From NCBI RefSeq assembly GCF_031202265.1, contig NZ_CP100604.1, positions 5,128,501 through 5,192,500 of the forward strand: a stretch of DNA of 64,000 nucleotides, written 5' to 3'. The position numbers were made by a program, and so were the translations under genes. Shown one piece after another: positions 16,876 through 25,433 of the stretch (position 1 is the stretch's first letter; each line of letters starts with the position of its first letter). The DNA is from Bradyrhizobium sp. Ash2021. GTDB taxonomy: Bacteria > Pseudomonadota > Alphaproteobacteria > Rhizobiales > Xanthobacteraceae. Under the pieces are notes generated by a model. That model was not told the DNA's origin. It saw nothing but the letters and a program-made list of their open reading frames with translations, and ran no database searches.

Positions 16876-17302
16876 AGCGTTTCCTCCTTTGCCTTCTTTT
16901 TACGGGCTCGTCTGTGCAGCCACAAAGCCCCGTCCGAACGCGCTCGAGGCCAGGTACCCAAGAATAGATTGAGCGTATCGGCAAAAGCAAGTTGGGAATG
17001 ATCTTCTACGTTGACCGGCCTCCCGTTTTTTAAGGCCCCTCTAAGCCGGAAACTACAGTTTTAGATTTGGCACTTGCTAAGCTGCCCCGTCCCGCGAAGG
17101 CGACAGCAAATTCCGGTCGCGCAAGGAACTGACGTCGTTTCGAAGCGATCGCGACATGTCCGCCTTGGGTCCAATCGCCACCGGTCGTTTGCAGCCGAGC
17201 TGAATGGCGGGTCCGCGGTCGTCCGAAAGCGGACCTGATATCAGTTTGTGGTGGGTGCGGCCCGAATAATCCGGCTAGTCGCCACGCATCGTAGTGTGCA
17301 GA
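16876..17302. other. Intergenic region with a REP-like hairpin
   Basis: 427 bp with no gene. It holds GTCCG-AAAG-CGGAC (17221-17234), a perfect hairpin with the 'ccgaaagcggac' core that also occurs in the 39.8-kb repeat, and a T-run at about 17024-17029 after a short GC segment. Confidence 0.5.
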
Positions 17303-17965
17303 TCAAGCCGCCAGATTGGCGCCGCGTTCGATCACGAATTCCACGTCGAACAGCGTGCGCGAATGGTTCAGGTCGGACTGCGACATCAGGACGGTTAGGC
17401 CCTTGGCCTTCAGCGTAGCGAGCACCTCGGAGATGCGTTCCGACAGCGCTGGCGCGATGCCTTCGAACGGCTCGTCGAGCAGCAGGCATCGGGTGCCGAT
17501 GCCCAGCGCTCGGCCGAGAGCGACCAGCTTCTGCTGACCGCCGCTGAGAAGCAGCGCCTTGCGGCCGCGCATCTCCGCCAGTTCCCCGATCACGTCGTAG
17601 ACGAGGTCGAGCCGCTGCCTGCGGTGGATTGTCTTGGAGACCCACAGCGGCAGCAAGATGTTCTCCTCGACGGTGAGTTGCGGCACCAGGCCGCGATCTT
17701 CCGGCATGTAGCCGATGCCGAGGCCGGCCCGTGCATGGCGGGGCAGCGCTGTCAGGTCCGCGCCGTCGAACCGGACTGTGCCGTGCCTGGGCGCGAGATG
17801 GCCCATGATCGCCCGCATCAGGGTGGTCTTGCCGGCGCCGTTGCGTCCGACGAGGCTGACCATCCTTCCCTCGGGCACCTGCATGGTGAACCCGCGCAGC
17901 GCCGGCATCGACTGAATCTCGACGGCGATGTTGTCGATGTCCATCAGCGGCCGGGAGGCGGTCAT
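17303..17965 (-). CDS. livF: Branched-chain amino-acid-type ABC ATPase, LivF-like
   Basis: 220 residues from the ATG at 17965, overlapping the LivG-like stop (ATGA). Walker A GRNGAGKTT, signature LSGGQQK, Walker B CLLLDEPFEGIAP, with the LivF-typical GIGYMPEDRGLVPQLTVEEN. It energises the LIV-type importer encoded by the four genes upstream. The substrate cannot be told from the ATPase. The position at the 3' end is the usual operon order (binding protein, H, M, G, F). Confidence 0.88.
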   Translation of the reverse strand: MTASRPLMDIDNIAVEIQSMPALRGFTMQVPEGRMVSLVGRNGAGKTTLMRAIMGHLAPRHGTVRFDGADLTALPRHARAGLGIGYMPEDRGLVPQLTVEENILLPLWVSKTIHRRQRLDLVYDVIGELAEMRGRKALLLSGGQQKLVALGRALGIGTRCLLLDEPFEGIAPALSERISEVLATLKAKGLTVLMSQSDLNHSRTLFDVEFVIERGANLAA

Positions 17966-18711
17966 CGTGCGCCCCCCGTGACGTAGCGGCGAACGCCCGG
18001 ATCCTGCAGAACCGCAGCGGGGGCGCCGTCCGCCAGGATGCGACCATTGTAGAAGGCGACGACCCGGTCGGCATATTTGTTGACGATATCCATGTCGTGC
18101 TCGACGAAGACGATGGTGGTCGGTAGACCCGCGACCGCATGGATCACGCGATCCATGGTGACGAATTTCTCTTCCGCGGAGACGCCGGACGTCGGCTCGT
18201 CGAGCAGCAGCAGTTTCGGCCGCCGCGCTAGCGCCATGGCGATATCGACCAGCTTTCGCACACCGCCGGCGAGTTCTGACACCGGCCGATCGGCGGCGTC
18301 GCCGAGGCCGAACCGGTCGAGCAGCGCCATCGCGTCTTCGCGGCGGCCCCTGGCGCCGGCCGGAGACACCGCGGACAACCTGGCGCCGCTGGCGCCGGAG
18401 ACCGCCACCATCAGGTTTTCGGCGGCGGTCAGTTCGATGAACAATTGCGGGATTTGAAACGACCGCGAGATGCCGAGCCTCGCCACTTCGCGCGGCGAGC
18501 GCGTTCCGATCGGTGCGCCATCGAGCTCGATCCGGCCACCGTCCGGCTTCATGTACCCCGTGACCATGTTGACAAAGGTGGTCTTGCCGGCGCCGTTGGC
18601 ACCGATCAGGCTGATCTTTTGCCCGGCCGGAATGTCGATGCTGATATTGTCGGCCGCAACCACCGCGCCGAAGCGCTTGGCGAGACCCTTGACGGACAAA
18701 ACCGGCGTCAT
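17962..18711 (-). CDS. livG: Branched-chain amino-acid-type ABC ATPase, LivG-like
   Basis: 249 residues: Walker A GANGAGKTT, signature in VSELAGGVRKLV (degenerate compared with LSGGQ), Walker B LLLLDEPTSGVS and switch His VEHDMDIV. The LivG-specific insert YMKPDGGRIELDGAPIG is present. Start overlaps the LivM stop by 4 bp. Second ATPase of the HAAT-type importer. Confidence 0.88.
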   Translation of the reverse strand: MTPVLSVKGLAKRFGAVVAADNISIDIPAGQKISLIGANGAGKTTFVNMVTGYMKPDGGRIELDGAPIGTRSPREVARLGISRSFQIPQLFIELTAAENLMVAVSGASGARLSAVSPAGARGRREDAMALLDRFGLGDAADRPVSELAGGVRKLVDIAMALARRPKLLLLDEPTSGVSAEEKFVTMDRVIHAVAGLPTTIVFVEHDMDIVNKYADRVVAFYNGRILADGAPAAVLQDPGVRRYVTGGAR

Positions 18712-19697
18712 GTCGCCGATCCTTTCTCGATGGTCGCCGCCACCTGCGAGTTGGCCCCGTGTCCGCGCCGGGCACCGCTCCAGAGCGAGCCGATCCCACG
18801 CGGCAGGAATAGGATCACGGCCAGCAGGAAGCTGCCGAGCACCAGCTGCCAGGTGTTAGGCAGATACAGGCTCGAGAACGACCGCACCAGTTCGAGGGTC
18901 AGCGATGCGACGAACACCGCCGCGACACTCTGGTTGCCGGCAAGGATGGCGACGAATACGAACTCGCCCGACGTGGTCCAGTAGGCGAACTGCGGGTCGA
19001 TATGGCGTTGCGCCATCAGGCTAAGCGCGCCGCTGGCACCGGCGAAGATCGCGGCGATGATGAAATTGATGATGACGATGCGGTTGGCGGAAGTGCCGAG
19101 ATATTCGACGCGCAGGTTGTTGTCGCGCACCGCGAGGCTCACGAGCCCGAGCTGCGAGCGAAACAGGATTGTTGCGAAAATGCCGGCGAGCCCGGTGGTG
19201 ACCACCGAGACGGCATAGAGCATGAAATCCGCTTCGCGCGGATTGCTGAACACCGCGCTGAACAGGCTCGGGCGGCCGACGTTGAAGCCGTCGGAGCCGC
19301 CGAGAATCGTGCTCTTGACCAGGGCGCCGTAGAGCACCATCGACAGCGCCAAGGTCAGCATGCCGAAGAAGATGCCGGTGTAGCGGGCGATCAGCGGGCC
19401 GATCACGAGGCCGAGCAGGCCGCCGCACACCGCGCCAATCAGGACCTGTGCCGCGGCATCGGTGACGCCGAAAGTGTTGGCTATGAGTGCGACGCCGTAA
19501 CCGCCGGCGGCGAAAAACAGACCCTGGCCAAAAGAGATATTGCCGGTGCGACCCAGCACCACGATGCCGAGCGCAATCAGGGCATTGGACGCCGCGACCG
19601 TGGCGAGTGACAGCGTCCAGGCCGGAATTACGCGGCCGAACAGCACCGCTGCCGCGACCAGCACGAGCAGGATGGCGGGGTGGGCGCCGCGCGGCAT
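18708..19697 (-). CDS. livM: Branched-chain amino-acid-type ABC permease, LivM-like
   Basis: 329 residues, about nine hydrophobic segments, with family motifs ALGIVVLGRTGNISFGQGLF, GPLIARYTGIFFGMLTLALS and a Gly-rich coupling loop. The start codon overlaps the LivH stop by one base. It pairs with LivH to form the translocation channel. Confidence 0.9.
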   Translation of the reverse strand: MPRGAHPAILLVLVAAAVLFGRVIPAWTLSLATVAASNALIALGIVVLGRTGNISFGQGLFFAAGGYGVALIANTFGVTDAAAQVLIGAVCGGLLGLVIGPLIARYTGIFFGMLTLALSMVLYGALVKSTILGGSDGFNVGRPSLFSAVFSNPREADFMLYAVSVVTTGLAGIFATILFRSQLGLVSLAVRDNNLRVEYLGTSANRIVIINFIIAAIFAGASGALSLMAQRHIDPQFAYWTTSGEFVFVAILAGNQSVAAVFVASLTLELVRSFSSLYLPNTWQLVLGSFLLAVILFLPRGIGSLWSGARRGHGANSQVAATIEKGSAT

Positions 19698-20593
19698 CAG
19701 ATCCGCCTCGCGACATCTCGGCGAAACAGGCCCTCGGGCCTGAACATCAGCACCGCGGCCATGATGAGATAGATCATGAAGAGCTCGGCCTGAGGTAGCA
19801 GATGCACGGACGCCGCCCGTGCCATGCCCACCAGAATTGCGCCGACGGCCGCGCCCTCGACGCTGCCGAGGCCGCCGATCACGACGATTGCGAAGCTCAG
19901 GATGATGACCTCGGAGCTCAATCCGGGCTGCACCGAAATCTTGGGTGCGGTGAGCGCCCCCGCCATGGCGGCGAGCAGCGCGCCGAACGCGAACGCCGAC
20001 GCATAGACGCGGTTGACGCGGACGCCCATGCTGGCGCTCATTTCCTCGTTGTGGATGACCGCCGACACGATCTTTCCTGTCACCGTGCGGTTGAGGCCGA
20101 ACCAGACCGCGAGACCGGCGGCGACGGAGATCGGGATTAGCACCAGGTCGTAGCCGACATAATAGAGGCCGGCGAATTCGACGTTGCCGAACAGTTCATA
20201 GGGCTGCGTGGCATAGATCGGGTTGACGCCCCAGATCAGCTTGGTGATGTCCTCGAGCAGCAGGAACACCGCATAGGTCACCAGCAGCAGGACCACCTCG
20301 TCGCGCCCGTAAAACATCTTCAGCAAGCCTCGTTCCAGCAGCAGGCCGACAGCCGAGGCGATCGCCGCGACCGCCAGCAACATCACGACGAATCCGACCG
20401 CCGGCGGCAGGCCGCGCGCCGCCACCATGGTGACCGCCGTCGCCGCCAGGTAGGCGCCGAGCGCGTAGAAACTGCCGTGCGCGATGTTGAGGATCTTGAG
20501 CACGCCGAACACCAGCGTCAGCCCCAGCGCGACGATGAACAGCCATGAGGCCTGGATCAGGCCGTCAAGAAGGATGGTCAGGGCGAAGTTCAT
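19697..20593 (-). CDS. livH: Branched-chain amino-acid-type ABC permease, LivH-like
   Basis: About 298 residues from the ATG at 20593 (MNFALTILLDGLIQASWLFI), which matches the usual LivH N-terminus; an ATG at 20614 adds seven residues. Motifs LKILNIAHGSFYALGAYLAA and VVIGGLGSVEGAAVGAILVG are diagnostic. A large palindrome separates it from the binding-protein gene upstream, which usually allows more binding protein than permease to be made. Confidence 0.9.
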   Translation of the reverse strand: MNFALTILLDGLIQASWLFIVALGLTLVFGVLKILNIAHGSFYALGAYLAATAVTMVAARGLPPAVGFVVMLLAVAAIASAVGLLLERGLLKMFYGRDEVVLLLVTYAVFLLLEDITKLIWGVNPIYATQPYELFGNVEFAGLYYVGYDLVLIPISVAAGLAVWFGLNRTVTGKIVSAVIHNEEMSASMGVRVNRVYASAFAFGALLAAMAGALTAPKISVQPGLSSEVIILSFAIVVIGGLGSVEGAAVGAILVGMARAASVHLLPQAELFMIYLIMAAVLMFRPEGLFRRDVARRI

Positions 20594-20643
20594 CGATCGA
20601 TTTGAACCGGTCATTCATCGGGGAGATGTCGGTGGGCAAGGCA

Positions 20644-20671
20644 GCGGCGCGAAGATCGATCTCCGCGCCGC
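20644..20671. promoter_or_regulatory. 28-bp near-perfect palindrome between binding protein and permease genes
   Basis: GCGGCGCGAAGATC facing GATCTCCGCGCCGC with a single mismatched pair. In the RNA this is a very stable hairpin. Its place just after the binding-protein stop suggests a partial terminator or mRNA-stability element. Confidence 0.6.
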
Positions 20672-20706
20672 CCTAGAGGATTATATCTGTCGGACCTCGA
20701 CGCGGC

Positions 20707-22017
20707 TTACTGGCACTTCGCACCGGTCATGCCGCCCTTGATCCAGTCGATGGCCTTCACGCCCGGCGGCGGGTTGACGCATTCCGCGGCAAAATAATCG
20801 ATGTCCACCAAATCGACGCGCTTCTTCTCGGCATTGTACTTGGTTCGGCTGATGGCGATCGGCTGGATCGCCTGATGGCCGTCGCCGTTCTTCATCTGGA
20901 TCAGGCCGCCCGGGCTCTGCCACTCCGAACCGGTCATCGCCGCGGCGATTTCCTCGGTCGAGGGTTTCTTGCCGCCGTTCTTGGCCATCGCCAGCTCGAT
21001 TGCGTTCTTCAACCCAAGGATGGACTGGGTGATGCGATAGGCCGCCTGCACCGGATAGACGCCGTTCGCCTTCTCATAGCCCTGAAAGAACCAGTCGTTG
21101 AGCAGCGACTTCTGCGACATCAGGCCATAGGCGCCGCGCGCCCCGATGATGACGCCGTCCGGCATCTTGTCGCCAAGCGGCGGCAGCACGTGGTCGGCGG
21201 CGCTCAGTACCAACTGGCTGCGCTTGGACAGTCCGCGGGGAACCGATTGCAGGATGAAGGCCTGCAGATCGCCGCCCCACAGGCTCGAATAGACGACGTC
21301 CGAGCCGGCGCCGACGAGGGCGGAGATCTCGGTTCCGTACTGGCCGGAGCCGAACTTCGGCAGCAAATCAGCAGTAAGCTTGGCGTTCGGATACAGCTGT
21401 CCGGCCGCGCCGACGAAGTCCGCCCGGCTGTCCTGACCCCAGGCATAATCCTGATTGATCGCCGAGAACGTGTCGATCTTGATGTTGTGCGACTTCATGT
21501 AGCGAATGAGCGCGACGTTATCCATTGTGGCATGCGCCGCTGTGCGGAACACGTAATTGTACTTGGCTTCCTCGAAGATCCGCGGCGTGCCGCAATCGAA
21601 CAGCAGCAGCAGCTTTTTCAACTCTTCCGCGATGGGCGCCACGGCTAGGCAATCACCCGAGCTGATATAGCCGATCACCGCATCGACGTTGTCGCGCTGA
21701 TAGAGATTGCGCAGCTCCTGGACCTGCTTGGTCGCGCCGCCGTTCTCATCGATGATGACGGGTTCGATCTTCATGCCGCCGAAGCCGGCATTCTGATAGG
21801 GCGCCGGCGCCGCGGCGGCGTTCAGCTGGTCGATGATGAATTGGCCGCCGTTGCGCGCTGGCACGCCGAAGCTCTCCGCCGCGGGGCCGGACAGGAAGGT
21901 GACGATCCCGAGCTTGAATGTGTCCTCGGCAGGCGCCGGGCCAGTCAGCGCGACAAACGCGCCGGAACATGCGGCCAACAGCCCGAACGATCGCCTAATT
22001 CGCGACAGGTAATTCAT
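20707..22017 (-). CDS. ABC transporter substrate-binding protein, LivK/HAAT family
   Basis: 436 residues with a signal peptide (1-30, SFGLLAACSGAFVALTGPAPAE) and a Peripla_BP_6 fold: FKLGIVTFLSGPAAESFGVP, VIDENGGATKQVQELRNL, YISSGDCLAVAPIAEELKK, YAWGQDSRADFVGAA and AGSDVVYSSLWGGDL. Cys residues in ISSGDC and FDCGT may form a disulfide. It captures the substrate for the downstream LivHMGF set. Relatives bind branched-chain amino acids, amides or aromatic acids; the pocket cannot be read with confidence. First gene of the operon. Confidence 0.9.
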   Translation of the reverse strand: MNYLSRIRRSFGLLAACSGAFVALTGPAPAEDTFKLGIVTFLSGPAAESFGVPARNGGQFIIDQLNAAAAPAPYQNAGFGGMKIEPVIIDENGGATKQVQELRNLYQRDNVDAVIGYISSGDCLAVAPIAEELKKLLLLFDCGTPRIFEEAKYNYVFRTAAHATMDNVALIRYMKSHNIKIDTFSAINQDYAWGQDSRADFVGAAGQLYPNAKLTADLLPKFGSGQYGTEISALVGAGSDVVYSSLWGGDLQAFILQSVPRGLSKRSQLVLSAADHVLPPLGDKMPDGVIIGARGAYGLMSQKSLLNDWFFQGYEKANGVYPVQAAYRITQSILGLKNAIELAMAKNGGKKPSTEEIAAAMTGSEWQSPGGLIQMKNGDGHQAIQPIAISRTKYNAEKKRVDLVDIDYFAAECVNPPPGVKAIDWIKGGMTGAKCQ

Positions 22018-22334
22018 TTTTTTCTCCCAGGTCGCCGGTCCATGCCGGCTTTCGTCAGCGCCCGTTGGTCGGGCATGAGGGGGCCATTATAGACCATCTC
22101 GAAGCCCTGACTCTCAAAATATCGGGCACCCTGTTGATCCATTTCAACTAAGAACCATGGGCGCCTGCTCGGGCAGAACGACGGCCCGATGCACGAAGCT
22201 CCGAAGCGGCTCCGGGGTGGCATCATACATTTGCCAAATCGCGCCAAGGCCCCCCGATCGAGACAGACTCGTCTTGCGCTTTGAGCCTTTCATGGCGGCA
22301 GTGGAGAAATGCCTTAACGGCAAGATAAGCGCAT
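22018..22334. other. Intergenic region, possible short gene remnant
   Basis: A minus-strand stretch (about 22020-22145) reads MDQQGARYFESQGFEMVYNG, which has protein-like composition but no recognisable full domain. It is probably a decayed tail of a lost gene. The promoter of the LIV-type operon should lie here. Confidence 0.35.
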
Positions 22335-22571
22335 TTACGGTTTTACACTGTCATCCAGCAGGATCCAGGCTTTGACTTTGAGCCCGCGAGCAATGCGCGC
22401 AATGTTGTCGATCGAGACATTGCGTTCAGACCGTTCGACCCCGCTGAGGTAGGTGCGGTTGATGCCGCACTCGTGGGCCAAGGCTTCTTGGCTCAGACCG
22501 CGCTCCGCCCGAAGGCGACGCATATTCCTAGCCAAAACGTCCCGCAGGGGCCCTTTGTGAGTCCGTTTCAC
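22335..22571 (-). CDS. XRE-family helix-turn-helix regulator
   Basis: Up to 78 residues. HTH_3 domain: LARNMRRLRAERGLSQEALA, then HECGINRTYLSGVERSERNV (recognition helix). The open frame starts at a GTG (22571) with no clear ribosome-binding site; an ATG 17 codons in would cut into the domain, so the GTG is preferred. Single-domain XRE proteins of this size repress phage, toxin-antitoxin or IS-borne genes. It lies between the LIV-type operon and an IS3-family element, with no obvious toxin partner. Confidence 0.8.
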   Translation of the reverse strand: MKRTHKGPLRDVLARNMRRLRAERGLSQEALAHECGINRTYLSGVERSERNVSIDNIARIARGLKVKAWILLDDSVKP

Positions 22572-22822
22572 CGGGCCAGTTCGGCGGAATACCGCTTTTA
22601 AGGCGACCGCTTTTAAGTTACATTCGTGAATGTCCCGTTATCGGCCATACCTTGGCGACCGCACCCCACACCCAATACACCACCATCAACCTGGGAGACG
22701 GCGACAGCGCGACTGACTGATTCTGACCATTCGCATGATCGGCCGGATGCTGATGACGGACTGAGCTGGCCCCGGTTGTCTGAACAAAAATTCCGCGTCG
22801 ATAAGTGGAGCCTCTGCCGAGG

Positions 22823-23650
22823 TTAGGCCGCCGCGCGGAGCGGCGGAAGATCGAAGTAGGCTTGATCCGGGGTCATGTCGTCAAGACTCGAATGAGGACG
22901 TCGGCCGTTGTAAAAGTCGAGATACCGGCCGATCGAATGTCGCGCCTCGCCGACGGTTTCGTAGGCTCGCAGATAGACCTCCTCGTATTTGACGCTGCGC
23001 CACAGCCGTTCGACGAACACATTGTCCCGCCAGGCCCCTTTGCCATCCATGCTGATGGCGATGCCATTGCTGGCGAGCAGGCCGGTGAACGCCGCGCCGG
23101 TGAACTGAGAGCCCTGATCGGTGTTGAAGATGTCCGGCTTGCCGTGGCGAGCCAAGGCATCTTCCAGGGTCTCGACGCAGAAGGCCGCCTCCATCGTGAT
23201 CGACAGCCGCCACGACAGAACACGACGTGTCGCCCAGTCCAGCACCACGGCGAGATAGACGAAGCCGTGCGCCATCGGAATGTACGTGATGTCCATGGCC
23301 CAGACCTGGTTCGGCCGCCGGATCTCGATGCCGCGCAGCAGATACGGATAGATCTTGTGGCCGGGCTCGGGCTTGGTGGTGCGCGGACGGCGATAGAGCG
23401 CCTCTATCCCCATCCGCCGCATGAGCGTCTTCACATGCCGGCGGCCGATCTTGCACCCCTGCAAAGCCAGCAGGCCTCGCAACATACGCGAACCGGCGAA
23501 GGGATACTCCAGGTGCAGCCGATCGAGACGCTGCATGATCTCGAGGTCGGCTGAAGAGACTGGACGCGGCAGATAGTACACGCTGCCGCGACTGACCTTC
23601 AAAATCTCTGCCTGCTTGGTGATCGACAGATCGTGCTTACGGTCGATCAT
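22823..23650 (-). CDS. IS3-family transposase OrfB
   Basis: 275 residues: HTH_21 region ([20 protein letters not shown]), then the rve core with [20 protein letters not shown] (Asp), [12 protein letters not shown] (Asp) and [16 protein letters not shown] (Glu). It ends with the family's [20 protein letters not shown]. The ATG overlaps the orfA stop as ATGA. Catalytic triad intact. Confidence 0.92.
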   Translation of the reverse strand: MIDRKHDLSITKQAEILKVSRGSVYYLPRPVSSADLEIMQRLDRLHLEYPFAGSRMLRGLLALQGCKIGRRHVKTLMRRMGIEALYRRPRTTKPEPGHKIYPYLLRGIEIRRPNQVWAMDITYIPMAHGFVYLAVVLDWATRRVLSWRLSITMEAAFCVETLEDALARHGKPDIFNTDQGSQFTGAAFTGLLASNGIAISMDGKGAWRDNVFVERLWRSVKYEEVYLRAYETVGEARHSIGRYLDFYNGRRPHSSLDDMTPDQAYFDLPPLRAAA

Positions 23651-23955
23651 CGCTTTGCGCTCAGCAATCCCGCCTTGGTGAGCGCGCCTTCTAAAAAATC
23701 GTTCTCCAGCGTCAGCTCCCCGATCTTGGCATGCAGCGACTTCACATCGACCGCGGGCGTGGCCGGCGTCCCGCCCCCCGATCCGAAAATATCAGAGGCG
23801 CCGCCCTCAAGCTGTGATTTCCAGGCCGTAATCTGATTGGGGTGAACGTCGAAATGCTCCGCCAGCTGGGCTATCGTCCGATCGCCCTTGATGGCGGCCA
23901 GAGCCACCTTCGCCTTGAAGGCCGGTGAGTGGTTCCGCCGGGGTCGTCTGCTCAT
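23647..23955 (-). CDS. IS3-family OrfA
   Basis: 102 residues: HTH (HSPAFKAKVALAAIKGDRTI, then LAEHFDVHPNQITAWKSQL), a Gly/Pro-rich linker and a zipper (LHAKIGELTLENDFLEGAL). It is the usual partner of the OrfB at 22823-23650. Confidence 0.92.
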   Translation of the reverse strand: MSRRPRRNHSPAFKAKVALAAIKGDRTIAQLAEHFDVHPNQITAWKSQLEGGASDIFGSGGGTPATPAVDVKSLHAKIGELTLENDFLEGALTKAGLLSAKR

Positions 23956-24057
23956 GGTCTCTCCTGTTCACGGCAATTATCGCCGCTGTCAGGCAGAAAT
24001 TCCACTTATCGTTCTGTCCAGATTTCCGCGACCGGCTCTGACAGCCTAGTTTACGAA

Positions 24058-24342
24058 ATGTTAGAACGGCTGGCCGATCGCATGACGGTTCTTTTGAAAA
24101 GCGATCCCGACAATTGGGAGTTTTACGCGTTACAGGTTTGTCACGCCTTGACGGAGGTAAATTTCGCGGTCGATCCAAGTCTTGCAAGCGCGCGAGCGTT
24201 TAGCCGAACCCTCTTTCTAGAGAACAATCTCTACTCGCTCGCGAGAAAATTAATCGAGACCGGGATGGCTCCGGAAGAACTCGGCTGTTCTCCGATTGAC
24301 CTCATGAATACGCTCTTGCCGAGCGTATACCACGGTGAATGA
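24058..24342 (+). CDS. Hypothetical helical protein beside the IS
   Basis: 94 residues from the ATG at 24058 (MLERLADRMTVLLKSDPDNW), rich in helices (YALQVCHALTEVNFAV, then FLENNLYSLARKLIETGM). The frame stays open upstream to the IS border, so the true N-terminus may have been cut off by the insertion. No family recognised. Confidence 0.5.
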   Translation: MLERLADRMTVLLKSDPDNWEFYALQVCHALTEVNFAVDPSLASARAFSRTLFLENNLYSLARKLIETGMAPEELGCSPIDLMNTLLPSVYHGE

Positions 24343-24450
24343 CCCCTTCTTGTAAGTCAGAACCTCCGATATTTACCTGATCCACGCACAGCTTCGCCGA
24401 CTTTTCGGTCGCACATTGCCTTTGGTCCATCCGCCGCGCGCGGGCGGTGG

Positions 24451-24648
24451 ATGCTTGACGACTATCCGGCCATAGATCCTTGGCTCGACCGGGAGCTAGC
24501 CATCGGCCACCAGGCGCGCGCCGAGATGAGCAGCACCGAGGCTATCGCCACCGTGGCCGCCAGCGATTATGGCAGCGATCCGGTCACCACCACACTGGCC
24601 GGCCTGTCGGATGTCGAGTCAGTGGTCCAGCACGTCGATCCGAGCTGA
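24451..24648 (+). CDS. Short hypothetical protein or fragment
   Basis: 65 residues, MLDDYPAIDPWLDRELAIGH and on, ending SDVESVVQHVDPS. Acidic composition and even hydrophobic spacing look coding, but there is no strong ribosome-binding site and the length is short. It overlaps an imperfect palindrome around 24430-24455. It may be the 3' fragment of a larger gene lost when the neighbouring elements arrived. Confidence 0.35.
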   Translation: MLDDYPAIDPWLDRELAIGHQARAEMSSTEAIATVAASDYGSDPVTTTLAGLSDVESVVQHVDPS

Positions 24649-24669
24649 CGAATGGCAGGTGTGTCAGCT

Positions 24670-25215
24670 TCAATTCAGGCGACTGATCGTCGAGTGGCTG
24701 ACATTATACGACCGCGCAATGTCGGTTAAGACCTCTCCCGCCTCCCGGCGAGCAATTGCCTCGCGCCGTTGGTGGCCGGTCAGCTTCGGCTTGCGACCGA
24801 GGATAACCCCCCTCGCCTTCGCACGCTCGCGTCCCTCGCCAGTTCGCGTCCGGATCAACTCGCGCTCGAACTCCGCCAGTCCACCTAGCACGGTCAGCAT
24901 CAATCGACCGTGCGCCGTGGTCGTATCGGCCCAGGCGTCCCGGAGAGATTTGAAACCAGCCCCCTTTTCAGCGATGGTTCCCAGAAGGTTCAGGAGATCG
25001 CGCGTCGATCGGGCCAACCGGTCGAGACGGGTGACGACCAAGACATCCCCTTTCGCAAGAACCGACATCAGGCGATTAAGTTGCTTTCGGTCAGACCGAG
25101 CCCCACTGATCTTTTCCTGAAATATCTTCTCGCAACCAGCAGTCTTGAGCTCGGCCAATTGAGCCGCCAGAGACTGTCCATCGGTGCTCACCCGCGCGTA
25201 GCCGTAAAGCGGCAT
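24670..25215 (-). CDS. Serine resolvase/invertase (intact copy)
   Basis: 181 residues from the ATG at 25215 (MPLYGYARVSTDGQSLAAQL), with GGAGAT 4 bp upstream. Resolvase domain: catalytic Ser in RVST, RLDRLARSTRDL and the arginine cluster LAEFERELIRTRTGEGRERA; a C-terminal HTH_7 domain (GEVLTDIARSYNVSHSTISR). The length fits the Hin/TnpR family. It catalyses site-specific recombination by a 5'-phosphoserine intermediate. The disrupted copy at 9305-11080 is its close relative in the same direction 14 kb away. The palindrome CATATAATATG just upstream is a candidate binding site. Confidence 0.93.
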   Translation of the reverse strand: MPLYGYARVSTDGQSLAAQLAELKTAGCEKIFQEKISGARSDRKQLNRLMSVLAKGDVLVVTRLDRLARSTRDLLNLLGTIAEKGAGFKSLRDAWADTTTAHGRLMLTVLGGLAEFERELIRTRTGEGRERAKARGVILGRKPKLTGHQRREAIARREAGEVLTDIARSYNVSHSTISRLN

Positions 25216-25433
25216 ATCGATCTCCATTTCGCACATATAATATGCACAGCATAAAGCCGCATTTTATATGGGTCAACGGAACGGGCGCCGGAGTTTAAGA
25301 AGGGCGGAGTACTTTGTAGCGCGCGTGGCGCGTCGTCCGCTCCCTGACTGCTGTTCACCCAAGAACGGACATGGGCAAGCGTGACCAGTAGGTCCGCTTT
25401 GTGCACATCAGCAGACATCGTCCTGATCCACCA

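Larger units (their letters stand above)
22779..24022 (-). mobile_element. IS3-family insertion sequence (second, different element)
   Basis: About 1.24 kb. Ends share TCTGAACAAAA (left) and, on the complement of the right end, TCTGGACAGAA; inside each end GATAAGTGGA repeats. I see no convincing target duplication, so the boundaries are approximate to a few bases. It carries orfA and orfB. It differs clearly from the element at 9666-10909. Confidence 0.8.

Noticed and set aside
24430..24455. GC-rich palindrome CATCCGCCGCGCGCGGGCGGTGGATG as a terminator
   Set aside because: The arms are imperfect and no T-run follows on either strand.
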